A stretch of 64,000 nt of DNA, taken from positions 4,634,501 to 4,698,500 of the forward strand of contig NZ_LT629788.1 in assembly GCF_900105805.1 (NCBI RefSeq), written 5' to 3'. Below are positions 1-9,544 of the stretch, in pieces (position 1 is the first letter of the stretch; each line of letters begins with the position of its first letter). The stretch comes from Pseudomonas moraviensis (GTDB lineage: Bacteria > Pseudomonadota > Gammaproteobacteria > Pseudomonadales > Pseudomonadaceae). The notes below the pieces were generated by a model. That model searched no databases. It worked only from the letters and a program-made list of their open reading frames with translations, and was not told the DNA's origin. The position numbers and the translations under genes were made by a program.

Positions 1-1620
1 CACGCCCGCCTCACGCAATTCGCTGACCTGAGCCTTGATTGCCGCTGCCATGCGCTTTTCCGATTGCGCGACATTGCGCGAAGGGTCGAGGAGGAACTGC
101 TTGTCGCCGTCACCGTCCTCACGGCCGTAGACATACAGACTCCAGTTCGCCGCCAGCACCACGTCCTTGATACCCAGCTCGCGGACCAGCTGCATATTGC
201 GCTGGTTGAACTGCTTGCACTGCGCGCGCAGGGCGTCGTCGATGATCGGTGGGCATCCGGTGAGGCTGTACAGCCAGACCGGCTGACCGTCACGCTGGCT
301 ATTGCCTTCGATGGCGGGCAGCAGCGCTGCGGTGTGGCTGTCACCCCAGAACATTTTCGTCGGCGCAATTTTCTGATCGCCGCCCACGCGACACGCCTTG
401 TCCAGGGTTTTGTCCTTGCTCATGTGCATGCATTGCATCTGCCCGGCGTTCCACTCCTGGGACTGGGCATATTCCAGCGCTTTGCCGCTCAGGCGCTCGG
501 GCACGCCGTCCGCCGAACGGATGGCCGAACCGACCACCGCCAGGACGGCAATCGACACCAGGCCACCGACCAACACCGAGTTTCGGCTGGCGAACACGCG
601 TTTTTCGCGAAACGGCAGCTCGACAAAGCGCAGACTCAGCCAGGCCAGTGCGACCGCCAGCGCGATCCAGCCAAGCGCTTCAAGCGGCTGGATGCCGTCG
701 ATCGAGATGGCATTGGCATACACGTAGATCGGCCAGTGCCACAGGTATAGCGAGTAGGACAACAGACCGATCCACACCATTGGCCGCAGACTCAACACCT
801 GGCCGGCCAGGGTCGGGCCGCGAGCGCCCGACCAGATCAATGCGCTGGTACCGAGCACCGGCAGCAACGCTGCCCAGCCCGGGAACACGGTGGTTTTGTC
901 GAATGTGAAGATTGCCAATAGCACCGCCGCCAGTCCGGCCAGGCCGACGGTCTGCCGAAACCAAAGCCGCGGCGCATGTTTTGCTGCCGGCAACACTGCG
1001 AGCATGGCGCCGCAGAGCAATTCCCAGGCGCGGGTCGGCAGGGAGAAGAAGGCGAATTCCGGGCGACGCTCGATGTAGACGATGTTCAGCCCGAACGACA
1101 CCAGCAGCACGGCGAACAGCATCCAGCGCCAATGCCGGACATAGCGCATCAGCAGCACCATCATCAGCGGGAAGAAGATGTAGTACTGCTCCTCCACGGC
1201 CAGCGACCAGGTATGCAGCAAGGGTTTGAGATCGGAGGCCGGGGCGAAGTAGCCGTCCTCGCGCATGAACAGGATGTTGGAAATGAACAGCGACTGATAG
1301 CGGATCGTTCGTCCCAGATCGGACAGATCCTTGGCGGTCAGCAGCAACCAGCCCAGCGCCAGAGTCACCACTACAACCAGTGTCAGCGCCGGCAGAATGC
1401 GTCGAGCGCGACGGCCCCAGAAGTCGAGAAAGCTGAAGCGCTGGGCGCTGATTTCGCGAAACAGGATCGAGGTGATCAGAAACCCGGAGATGACGAAGAA
1501 AACATCCACGCCGACAAAGCCGCCGCTGAACGTATTGAATCCGAAATGAAACAGCACGACGGGAAGAACCGCGAGCGCGCGTAAACCGTCGATATCACGG
1601 CGATTGCCAAACGTGTGCAT
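1..1620 (-). CDS. OafA/YrhL-type membrane acyltransferase with SGNH domain (3' end outside window)
   Basis: Probably an O-acyltransferase that transfers acyl groups to a cell-surface polysaccharide such as LPS O-antigen. The frame starts at the ATG whose complement is at 1618-1620 and stays open to base 1, so 540 residues are visible and the C-terminus is missing. The N-terminus (MHTFGNRRDIDGLRALAVL, then VVLFHFGF) is the acyltransferase-3 hallmark, with the conserved Arg near residue 14 and His near 25. It is followed by many hydrophobic segments. Around residue 426 there is GDSHT, the catalytic-Ser block of an SGNH esterase domain, so this is the two-domain OafB-like architecture. It is transcribed toward the left edge, away from rho. 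The substrate cannot be read from the sequence. Confidence 0.85.
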   Translation of the reverse strand, partial: MHTFGNRRDIDGLRALAVLPVVLFHFGFNTFSGGFVGVDVFFVISGFLITSILFREISAQRFSFLDFWGRRARRILPALTLVVVVTLALGWLLLTAKDLSDLGRTIRYQSLFISNILFMREDGYFAPASDLKPLLHTWSLAVEEQYYIFFPLMMVLLMRYVRHWRWMLFAVLLVSFGLNIVYIERRPEFAFFSLPTRAWELLCGAMLAVLPAAKHAPRLWFRQTVGLAGLAAVLLAIFTFDKTTVFPGWAALLPVLGTSALIWSGARGPTLAGQVLSLRPMVWIGLLSYSLYLWHWPIYVYANAISIDGIQPLEALGWIALAVALAWLSLRFVELPFREKRVFASRNSVLVGGLVSIAVLAVVGSAIRSADGVPERLSGKALEYAQSQEWNAGQMQCMHMSKDKTLDKACRVGGDQKIAPTKMFWGDSHTAALLPAIEGNSQRDGQPVWLYSLTGCPPIIDDALRAQCKQFNQRNMQLVRELGIKDVVLAANWSLYVYGREDGDGDKQFLLDPSRNVAQSEKRMAAAIKAQVSELREAGV

Positions 1621-1711
1621 GAAAAACCTTACCTGTTCTGGATACAGAATCCCTTGAAGTCGCGACGTTAGCAGCCGCGCAAACTTCAATCCAGATACAA
1701 ATAATCGCGGG

Positions 1712-1744
1712 CAAAAAAAAGCGCCCCTCGCGGGACGCCTTTTT
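1712..1744 (-). terminator. intrinsic terminator of rho
   Basis: Stem 1721-1727 pairs with 1732-1738 (GCGCCCC/GGGACGC, one mismatch). It is followed on the minus strand by a run of eight T, 15 bases past the rho stop codon. Confidence 0.8.
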
Positions 1745-1759
1745 CAACAGCGCAGAATA

Positions 1760-3019
<1,260 letters not shown>

Positions 3020-3053
3020 ATAGGAATGACGTAATCATTTATGGAGGGGGGAA

Positions 3054-3072
3054 ATTAAGCTTTTGGCTTAAT
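3054..3072 (-). promoter_or_regulatory. hairpin in the rho leader
   Basis: A perfect 7-base inverted repeat (ATTAAGC/GCTTAAT with a 5-base loop) lies 35-53 bases upstream of the rho start codon. There is no T-run in the rho direction, so it is not a standard terminator. Its role is unknown. Confidence 0.3.
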
Positions 3073-3216
3073 GAGGCCGCGCCGCGGAGAAGGCGACAGG
3101 ATCGCGAACTAATTCGAAAAGGAGTGCGTCGGCGACGGCTAGCAGGGGGCATTGGAGAAACCAGTGCGGGGCCGAATGTACCACCTGAGTTTCGGAGCGT
3201 CCAGCCCTGAATACGC

Positions 3217-3247
3217 AAAAAGCCCCGCGAAGTGCGGGGCTTTTTTT
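3217..3247 (-). terminator. intrinsic terminator of trxA
   Basis: AGCCCCGC (3221-3228) pairs perfectly with GCGGGGCT (3234-3241), flanked by an A-run on one side and seven T on the other. It lies about 20 bases past the trxA stop. Confidence 0.9.
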
Positions 3248-3266
3248 CAGCGTTTTACTGCGACGC

Positions 3267-3596
3267 TCAGATGTTGGCGTCGAGGAAAGCCGCCAGTTGC
3301 GACTTCGACAGTGCGCCGACCTTGGTCGCTTCAACGTTGCCGTTCTTGAACAGCATCAGCGTCGGGATACCACGCACGCCATACTTGGCCGGGGTTTCCT
3401 GGTTTTCGTCGATGTTCAGTTTGGCGACGGTCAGCTTGCCTTTGTAGGTCTCGGCAATCTCGTCCAGAACCGGTGCGATCATTTTGCAAGGGCCGCACCA
3501 TTCAGCCCAGTAGTCGACCAGGACAGCGCCTTCGGCCTCGATTACGTCAGCATCGAAGCTAGCGTCGCTAACGTGTTTGATCAGATCGCTGCTCAT
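3267..3596 (-). CDS. trxA: thioredoxin 1
   Basis: Small cytoplasmic disulfide reductase that donates electrons to ribonucleotide reductase, methionine sulfoxide reductases and others. Length is 109 residues, as usual for the family. The active site WCGPC is at residues 33-37, the cis-proline loop GIPTLMLF near 76, and the C-terminal helix ends in LAAFLDANI. The start ATG has a GGAG-type ribosome site just upstream (complement of 3599-3605). It is separated from rho by its own terminator. Confidence 0.98.
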   Translation of the reverse strand: MSSDLIKHVSDASFDADVIEAEGAVLVDYWAEWCGPCKMIAPVLDEIAETYKGKLTVAKLNIDENQETPAKYGVRGIPTLMLFKNGNVEATKVGALSKSQLAAFLDANI

Positions 3597-3716
3597 GGAG
3601 TTCTCCAGGTTGTAAGCAAAAAAACGTGGCCCATCATAGCCGCCCTTCCCTTGTTCCGGAAGCCGCAGATGATTGAGTGTTGCTATGGCCCCTGATGAGT
3701 TTGGGTATAGCTCAAG

Positions 3717-4421
3717 TCACGCCGTGGCGGGAGCGATGAAGGCGATTCCGGTGCGCAGGGCGGCGTTGCGCACGTGTTCCTGCATGGCTTTCTGCGCCGC
3801 CCCCGACGCGCGGCGCGCCAGGGCACGGAGGATCTTGCGATGTTCCTGCCAGGTTTCCATGGCGCGCTCGGCGCGGATGAACGGCAGTTTCTGGCTCTCG
3901 AGGAAGATCTCGGCGCTGGCGGTGAGAATGCTCAGCATCGCCTGATTGCCGCTGGCCAGGAGGATGCGCCGGTGAAAATCGAAGTCGAGTTTCGCCGCCG
4001 CTTCGAAGTCGCCGCCGCGCAATTGCTCGCGCATCGCCGCGACATTGTCTTCCAGCGCATCCAGATCAAACGTACTCAAGGTTGTCGCGGCGAGCCCGGC
4101 GGCAAATCCCTCCAGCGCGTAGCGCAACTGAAAGATGTCCAGCGGCGAGGCTTGCGCCGCGAATGGCCAGCCCGGCGCTTCGCCGCGCGACAATTCGACC
4201 GGCGACTGCACGAACACGCCCTTGCCCGGCTGAATGCTGACCACGCCCAGTGCACTGAGCGACGACAGCGCTTCACGCAACGATGCCCGGCTGACGCCCA
4301 GTTGCAGCGCCAGATCCCGTTGCGAAGGCAACGCGTCGCCGGCACCGAAGCCCTGTTCGGTGATCAGTTTGCGGATCGCTTGCAGCGCCACTTCGGGTAC
4401 GGCGCGGGAGATCGAATTCAT
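3717..4421 (-). CDS. FadR-subfamily GntR transcriptional regulator
   Basis: DNA-binding regulator with an N-terminal winged helix (LPSQRDLALQLGVSRASLREAL, followed by GVVSIQPGKGVFV) and a C-terminal all-helical FCD-type ligand domain containing the DFDFHRRILLASGN block. FCD domains usually bind small organic acids or amino acids. The ATG at 4421 gives 234 residues, normal for the family. A TTG at 4484 would extend it to 255, and neither start has a strong ribosome site. It is divergent from the amino-acid ABC importer that starts at 4678, so it probably controls that operon. A partly palindromic ACTGTTCAGACCAGT at 4549-4563 in the shared region is a weak operator candidate. Confidence 0.88.
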   Translation of the reverse strand: MNSISRAVPEVALQAIRKLITEQGFGAGDALPSQRDLALQLGVSRASLREALSSLSALGVVSIQPGKGVFVQSPVELSRGEAPGWPFAAQASPLDIFQLRYALEGFAAGLAATTLSTFDLDALEDNVAAMREQLRGGDFEAAAKLDFDFHRRILLASGNQAMLSILTASAEIFLESQKLPFIRAERAMETWQEHRKILRALARRASGAAQKAMQEHVRNAALRTGIAFIAPATA

Positions 4422-4677
4422 GATGTGCGGACGCGTCAGGGCCAAGGTGCGGCTAGTTGTAAAGCTATTCGTCGAGTCCGGCAAGTCGTGCCCCAGCGGG
4501 GTTCGGCGCGCACTGCCGATGCGCCATCGCAGTGCGAAAACCGAGTTGACTGTTCAGACCAGTAAGACCGAACCAAGCCGCTGATGCCGCGGCCTGCCGG
4601 GGCGAAATCCGTCTGTTGGCACGGCCCATGCTCTGTCCGATCGCAGCAACCACTTCCCGCCGATCCGGAGATTGTCC

Positions 4678-5463
4678 ATGACCCAGCGTTACAGCGCCCT
4701 CCTCGCTTCCCTGTTTGCCGGCCTGCTGCTGTGCCAGGCCCCCGCTCACGCCGACGGTCTGGACGACGTGGTCAAACGCGGCACGCTGAAAGTCGCCGTG
4801 CCCCAGGACTTTCCGCCATTCGGCTCGGTCGGCCCGGACATGAAGCCGCGCGGCCTGGACATCGACACGGCGAAACTGCTCGCCGACCAACTCAAGGTCA
4901 AACTCGAACTGACCCCGGTCAACAGCACCAACCGCATCCCGTTCCTCACCACCGGCAAAGTCGATCTGGTGATTTCCAGCCTCGGCAAAAACCCCGAGCG
5001 TGAGAAAGTCATCGACTTCTCCCGCGCCTATGCGCCGTTCTACCTCGCCGTGTTCGGTCCGCCAGACGCCGCGATCACCAGCCTCGACGACCTCAAGGGC
5101 AAGACCATCAGCGTCACCCGGGGCGCCATCGAAGACATCGAGTTGAGCAAAGTCGCCCCCGAAGGCGTGACCATCAAGCGCTTCGAAGACAACAACTCGA
5201 CCATCGCCGCTTACCTGGCCGGCCAGGTCGATCTGATCGCCAGCGGCAACGTGGTGATGGTTGCCATCAGCGAGAAGAACCCCAAGCGCGTGCCGGCGCT
5301 GAAAGTGAAGCTCAAGGACTCGCCGGTTTACGTCGGCGTGAACAAGAACGAAGCGGCGCTGCTGGCCAAGGTCAACGACATCCTGACCACCGCCAAGGCT
5401 GACGGCGCACTGGAAAAAAATTCGCAGACCTGGCTGAAAGAGCCGCTGCCGGCCGATCTCTGA
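4678..5463 (+). CDS. amino-acid ABC transporter, periplasmic substrate-binding protein
   Basis: Periplasmic receptor of a polar amino-acid importer (SBP family 3). The Sec signal peptide MTQRYSALLASLFAGLLLC ends at AHA-D near residue 25. The mature part starts GLDDVVKRGTLKVAV and carries the family signature GLDIDTAKLLADQL and the binding-cleft block VDLVISSLGKNPEREKVIDFS. The ATG at 4678 follows GGAG by 7 bases; a TTG six bases earlier is less likely. Length is 261 residues. First gene of a four-gene operon (binding protein, two permeases, ATPase). The ligand is unknown; the regulator type and sequence suggest an amino acid. Confidence 0.93.
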   Translation: MTQRYSALLASLFAGLLLCQAPAHADGLDDVVKRGTLKVAVPQDFPPFGSVGPDMKPRGLDIDTAKLLADQLKVKLELTPVNSTNRIPFLTTGKVDLVISSLGKNPEREKVIDFSRAYAPFYLAVFGPPDAAITSLDDLKGKTISVTRGAIEDIELSKVAPEGVTIKRFEDNNSTIAAYLAGQVDLIASGNVVMVAISEKNPKRVPALKVKLKDSPVYVGVNKNEAALLAKVNDILTTAKADGALEKNSQTWLKEPLPADL

Positions 5464-5484
5464 TCGACTGCGCGGGAGACCTTC

Positions 5485-6153
5485 ATGGCTTATCAGTTCG
5501 ATTTCATGCCGGTGGTGGAAAACACCGACCTGTTGCTGCGCGGTGCGCTGTTCACCCTTGAGCTGACGGCCATCGGCGCGTTGCTCGGGGTCGGCGTCGG
5601 GATTGTCGGGGCGTTGGTGCGGGCGTGGCACATCCGCCCGTTCTCGGCGATCTTCGGCGTCTACGTCGAGTTGATCCGCAACACGCCGTTTCTGGTGCAG
5701 TTGTTCTTCATCTTCTTCGGGCTGCCGTCGCTTGGCGTGCAGATTTCCGAGTGGCAGGCGGCGGTGCTGGCGATGGTGATCAACCTCGGCGCCTATTCGA
5801 CGGAGATCATTCGCGCCGGCATTCAAGCAATCCCACGCGGGCAATTGGAAGCCGCAGCGGCATTGGCGATGACCCGCTTCGAAGCGTTTCGTCATGTGGT
5901 CTTGCTGCCGGCGCTGGGCAAGGTCTGGCCGGCGCTGAGCAGCCAGATCATCATCGTCATGCTCGGCTCGGCGGTATGTTCGCAGATCGCCACGGAAGAG
6001 CTGAGCTTCGCCGCCAACTTCATTCAGTCGCGCAACTTCCGCGCCTTTGAAACCTATGCGCTGACCACCCTGATCTATCTGTGCATGGCGCTGCTGATCC
6101 GCCAGTTGCTCAACTGGTTCGGCCGTCGCTTCATTGCCAGGAGCAGCCAATGA
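5485..6153 (+). CDS. amino-acid ABC transporter permease 1
   Basis: Inner-membrane channel subunit of the HisM/GlnP type, 222 residues. The N-terminal part NTDLLLRGALFTLELTAIG is the usual opening. Three to five hydrophobic segments follow, with the ELIRNTPFLVQLFFIFFGLP block. The EAA loop that contacts the ATPase is at about residues 105-125 (EIIRAGIQAIPRGQLEAAAA). The stop overlaps the start of the next permease by ATGA, indicating translational coupling. Confidence 0.92.
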   Translation: MAYQFDFMPVVENTDLLLRGALFTLELTAIGALLGVGVGIVGALVRAWHIRPFSAIFGVYVELIRNTPFLVQLFFIFFGLPSLGVQISEWQAAVLAMVINLGAYSTEIIRAGIQAIPRGQLEAAAALAMTRFEAFRHVVLLPALGKVWPALSSQIIIVMLGSAVCSQIATEELSFAANFIQSRNFRAFETYALTTLIYLCMALLIRQLLNWFGRRFIARSSQ

Positions 6154-6800
6154 GCGATTTCACTTTCTGGGACATCCTGCGCAATCTGCTCACCGGCCTG
6201 CAATGGACACTGGCGCTGTCGCTGGTGGCGTTCATTGGCGGCGGCCTGGTCGGCCTGCTGATTCTGGTCATGCGCATCTCGAAAAACACCCTGCCAAGCA
6301 GCATCGCCCGCACCTGGATCGAGCTGTTCCAGGGCACGCCGCTGTTGATGCAATTGTTTCTGGTGTTCTTTGGCGTGGCGTTGGCCGGGATTGAAATTTC
6401 GCCGTGGATGGCCGCGGCGATCGCTTTGACCTTGTTCACCAGCGCCTATCTGGCGGAGATCTGGCGCGGTTGCGTCGAGGCGATTCCCCACGGTCAGTGG
6501 GAAGCCTCATCGAGCTTGGCGCTCAATCCGCTCGAGCAGTTGCGCTACGTGATTCTGCCGCAAGCGCTACGCATCGCCGTGGCGCCGACCGTGGGGTTCT
6601 CGGTGCAAGTGGTCAAAGGCACAGCGGTGACATCGATCATCGGTTTCACCGAACTGACCAAGACCGGCGGCATGCTCGCCAACGCCACATTCGAACCGTT
6701 CATGGTCTACGGCCTCGTCGCCCTCGGCTACTTCCTGCTCTGCTACCCCTTGTCCCTCAGCGCGCGCTACCTGGAAAGGAGACTGCATGCCTCTGCTTAG
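6150..6800 (+). CDS. amino-acid ABC transporter permease 2
   Basis: Second HisM-family permease, 216 residues from the ATG that overlaps the previous stop. It carries the ELFQGTPLLMQLFLVFFG block and an EAA loop (EIWRGCVEAIPHGQWEAS). It presumably forms a heterodimer with the product of 5485-6153. Its last 14 bases overlap the ATPase gene. Confidence 0.92.
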   Translation: MSDFTFWDILRNLLTGLQWTLALSLVAFIGGGLVGLLILVMRISKNTLPSSIARTWIELFQGTPLLMQLFLVFFGVALAGIEISPWMAAAIALTLFTSAYLAEIWRGCVEAIPHGQWEASSSLALNPLEQLRYVILPQALRIAVAPTVGFSVQVVKGTAVTSIIGFTELTKTGGMLANATFEPFMVYGLVALGYFLLCYPLSLSARYLERRLHASA

Positions 6801-7524
6801 AATTTCCGCCCTGCATAAATACTACGGCGATCACCACGTGCTCAAAGGCATCGACCTCAGTGTCGAGGAAGGCCAGGTGGTGGCGATCATCGGCCGCAGC
6901 GGCTCGGGCAAATCGACCCTGTTGCGCACCCTCAATGGCCTGGAGTCGATCAACGATGGCGTGATCGAAGTCGACGGCGAGTACCTCGATGCCGCCCGTG
7001 CCGATCTGCGCAGCCTGCGGCAAAAGGTCGGCATGGTCTTTCAACAGTTCAACCTGTTCCCGCACCTGACCGTCGGCGAAAACGTCATGCTCGCGCCGCA
7101 AGTGGTGCAGAAAGTGCCCAAGGCCAGGGCAGCCGAACTGGCGCGGGAAATGCTCGAACGAGTCGGGCTCGGGGAGAAATTCGATGCCTTCCCGGACCGC
7201 CTGTCCGGCGGCCAGCAGCAGCGGGTGGCGATTGCCCGGGCCTTGGCGATGTCGCCGAAGGTGTTGCTGTGCGACGAAATCACCTCGGCACTCGACCCGG
7301 AACTGGTCAATGAAGTGCTCAGCGTGGTGCGGCAACTGGCCAAGGAAGGCATGACGCTGATCATGGTCACCCACGAGATGCGCTTCGCCCGGGAAGTCGG
7401 CGACAAACTGGTGTTCATGCACCATGGCAAGGTGCATGAGGTGGGCGATCCAAAGGTGCTGTTCGCCAATCCGCAGACGGCGGAGCTGGCGAACTTTATT
7501 GGCACCGTGGAAGCGACAGCCTGA
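6787..7524 (+). CDS. amino-acid ABC transporter ATP-binding protein
   Basis: GlnQ/HisP-type ATPase of 245 residues that powers the importer from the cytoplasmic side. Walker A GRSGSGKST is at 36-44, the Q-loop VFQQFNLFPHLTV near 82, the ABC signature LSGGQQQRVAIARAL from 139, Walker B VLLCDEITSALDPE near 160, and the switch His in VTHEMRFAREV near 196. The start lies inside the end of the permease gene, so expression is coupled. Last gene of the operon; a REP doublet follows. Confidence 0.95.
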   Translation: MPLLRISALHKYYGDHHVLKGIDLSVEEGQVVAIIGRSGSGKSTLLRTLNGLESINDGVIEVDGEYLDAARADLRSLRQKVGMVFQQFNLFPHLTVGENVMLAPQVVQKVPKARAAELAREMLERVGLGEKFDAFPDRLSGGQQQRVAIARALAMSPKVLLCDEITSALDPELVNEVLSVVRQLAKEGMTLIMVTHEMRFAREVGDKLVFMHHGKVHEVGDPKVLFANPQTAELANFIGTVEATA

Positions 7525-7550
7525 AGATTTTCTGAGGCAGTGATGCCCTC

Positions 7551-7614
7551 TTCGCGAGCAGGCTCGCTCCCACATGGGAATGCGCTCACCTGTGGGAGCG
7601 AGCCTGCTCGCGAA
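7551..7614. repeat. REP doublet, GTGGGAGCGAGC subtype
   Basis: Two inverted copies (7551-7573 and 7592-7614) of a 23-base REP that starts GTGGGAGCGAGC and ends TGCTCGCGAA, 18 bases apart. It sits between the ABC operon and ppx. As transcribed it forms a long hairpin and may work as a transcript end. Confidence 0.9.
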
Positions 7615-7731
7615 TGGCCGCGCCGCGATCTCCAGACTTTCTGTGCTGAATCAAGGCTTTGCGCCATGCGCGTTGGCGTCAGCGTTTGATCGTGGCACGA
7701 TGTCGGGGTTATCGACCGAGACCCCCTGACC

Positions 7732-9234
7732 ATGCCGCAATCCCAAGCCAAGAATCTGTCCCTGATCGCCGCAATCGACCTGGGCTCCAACAGCTTTCAC
7801 ATGGTCGTGGCCAAGGCCCGGAACGGCGAAATCCGCATCCTCGAACGCCTTGGCGAGAAGGTCCAACTGGCCGCCGGCATCGACGATGCGCGCCAGCTCA
7901 ATGAAGAATCGATGCAGCGCGGCCTCGATTGCCTCAAGCGCTTTGCCCAACTGATCAACGGTATGCCCCTGGGCGCCGTGCGCATCGTCGGCACCAACGC
8001 CCTGCGCGAAGCGCGCAACCGTGGCGAGTTCATCCGCCGAGCCGAGGAAATCCTCGGCCATACCGTCGAAGTCATCTCTGGCCGTGAAGAAGCGCGCCTG
8101 ATCTATCTGGGCGTGTCGCACACGCTCGCCGATACGCCGGGCAAACGTTTGGTCGCCGACATTGGCGGCGGCAGTACCGAATTCATCATTGGCCAGCGCT
8201 TCGAGCCATTGCTGCGCGAAAGCCTGCAGATGGGCTGCGTGAGTTTCACCCAGCGCTACTTCAAGGACGGCAAGATCACCCCGGCCCGCTACGCCCAGGC
8301 GTATACGGCGGCGCGGCTGGAAATCATGAGCATCGAACACGCTCTGCATCGCCTGACCTGGGATGAGGCCATCGGCTCCTCCGGTACGATTCGCGCCATC
8401 GGTCTGGCACTGAAGGCCGGCGGCCATGGCAGCGGTGAGGTCAACGCCGAAGGCCTGGCGTGGCTCAAGCGCAAGCTGTTCAAACTGGGCGACGCCGACA
8501 AGATCGATTTCGAAGGCATCAAGCCAGATCGCCGGGCGATCTTCCCGGCGGGTCTGGCGATTCTCGAAGCGATTTTCGATGCCCTCGAACTGCAACGCAT
8601 GGATCACTGCGACGGCGCGCTGCGCGAAGGCGTGCTCTATGACCTGCTCGGTCGCCACCATCACGAAGACGTGCGCGAACGCACCCTGACCTCGCTCATG
8701 GAGCGCTATCACGTCGATCTGGAACAGGCGGCGCGGGTCGAGCGCAAAGCCCTGCATGCGTTCGATCAGGTCGCTGTGGACTGGGAGCTGGACGACGGCA
8801 TCTGGCGCGAACTGCTCGGCTGGGCGGCGAAAGTGCACGAAGTCGGGCTCGACATCGCTCACTATCACTACCACAAGCACGGTGCCTACCTGATCGAGCA
8901 CTCTGACCTGGCCGGCTTCTCCCGCGAGGATCAGCAGATGCTCGCGCTGCTGGTACGCGGGCACCGCCGCAACATTCCCAAGGACAAATTCGCCGAGTTC
9001 GGCGATGACGGCATCAAGCTGATTCGCCTGTGCGTGCTGCTGCGTTTTGCGATTCTGTTCCATCACATTCGCGGAACCCAGGCGATGCCGCAGGTGGTCC
9101 TGCATGCCGAGGGTGACAGCCTGGATGTGGAGTTTCCCGAGAACTGGCTGGAGGAGAACCAGCTGACCCAGGCGGATTTCGCGCTGGAGGCGGACTGGTT
9201 GACGCGGGTGGGCATCGTTCTCACGGTGCACTGA
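7732..9234 (+). CDS. ppx: exopolyphosphatase
   Basis: Releases orthophosphate from the ends of polyphosphate chains; Ppx/GppA family. 500 residues, close to the P. aeruginosa and E. coli enzymes. The N-terminal actin-like ATPase fold shows phosphate 1 IAAIDLGSNSFHMVVA, the catalytic Glu region (NALREARNRGEF) and phosphate 2 VADIGGGSTEFIIG. The C-terminal part is the HD-like helical domain with a His-rich stretch (DIAHYHYHKHGAYLIEHSD). It converges on ppk1, so synthesis and breakdown of polyphosphate are encoded tail to tail. Confidence 0.97.
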   Translation: MPQSQAKNLSLIAAIDLGSNSFHMVVAKARNGEIRILERLGEKVQLAAGIDDARQLNEESMQRGLDCLKRFAQLINGMPLGAVRIVGTNALREARNRGEFIRRAEEILGHTVEVISGREEARLIYLGVSHTLADTPGKRLVADIGGGSTEFIIGQRFEPLLRESLQMGCVSFTQRYFKDGKITPARYAQAYTAARLEIMSIEHALHRLTWDEAIGSSGTIRAIGLALKAGGHGSGEVNAEGLAWLKRKLFKLGDADKIDFEGIKPDRRAIFPAGLAILEAIFDALELQRMDHCDGALREGVLYDLLGRHHHEDVRERTLTSLMERYHVDLEQAARVERKALHAFDQVAVDWELDDGIWRELLGWAAKVHEVGLDIAHYHYHKHGAYLIEHSDLAGFSREDQQMLALLVRGHRRNIPKDKFAEFGDDGIKLIRLCVLLRFAILFHHIRGTQAMPQVVLHAEGDSLDVEFPENWLEENQLTQADFALEADWLTRVGIVLTVH

Positions 9235-9240
9235 TCTGCG

Positions 9241-9335
9241 TTGCAGGAACTGCCGCAGGCTGCGGTCTTTGATCTTGCCTTTAAAGATCAAGATCAAAAG
9301 ATCGCAGCCACGTTGCACTCGACAGCTCCTACAGG
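9241..9335. repeat. dispersed intergenic repeat (GGAGCTGCC / GATCTTTTGATC family)
   Basis: Degenerate inverted element with AGGAACTGCCGCAGGCTGCGG at the left (imperfect) and the complement of TGTAGGAGCTGT at the right, with GATCTT/AAGATC pairs between. A single arm of the same family recurs at 50651-50684. Confidence 0.65.
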
Positions 9336-9348
9336 CCATTCCAGGCAC

Positions 9349-9382
9349 AAAAAAGGCGATCCGTCGGGATCGCCTTTTTTAT
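9349..9382. terminator. bidirectional terminator between ppx and ppk1
   Basis: GGCGATCC (9355-9362) pairs with GGATCGCC (9367-9374), with six A before and six T after. It can end transcripts from both convergent genes. Confidence 0.88.
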
Positions 9383-9414
9383 TGGGTCCGGTTTGAGGAA
9401 CTGCGTGAGCCTTG

Positions 9415-9527
9415 CCCCTCACCCCAGCCCTCTCCCGAGGGAGAGGGAGCCGATTTGTGGGCTTTTTAAATCCTGAGTTCGACTCGGTCAGTCCCCTCTA
9501 CCTCCGGGAGAGGGTTAGGGTGAGGGG
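9415..9527. repeat. dispersed inverted repeat (CCCTCACCC/AGCCCTCTCCC type)
   Basis: Left arm 9415-9448 contains CCCCTCACCCCAGCCCTCTC. Right arm 9502-9527 is its imperfect complement (CTCCGGGAGAGGGTTAGGG). This resembles an intergenic repeat common in Pseudomonas genomes. Confidence 0.65.
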
Positions 9528-9544
9528 CTTTTGACTTCCAGCAC

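Larger units (their letters stand above)
9235..9544. other. ppx-ppk1 convergent intergenic region packed with repeats
   Basis: 310 bases without a gene. From left to right it holds a dispersed repeat of the GTAGGAGCTGCC family (9241-9335), a bidirectional terminator (9349-9382), and a second inverted repeat built on CCCTCACC...CCCTCTCCC (9415-9527). Confidence 0.8.

Noticed and set aside
4549..4563. ACTGTTCAGACCAGT as an operator for the FadR-type regulator
   Set aside because: Only the outer four bases on each side pair, and it does not match a known GntR operator. Left as a note in the regulator entry only.
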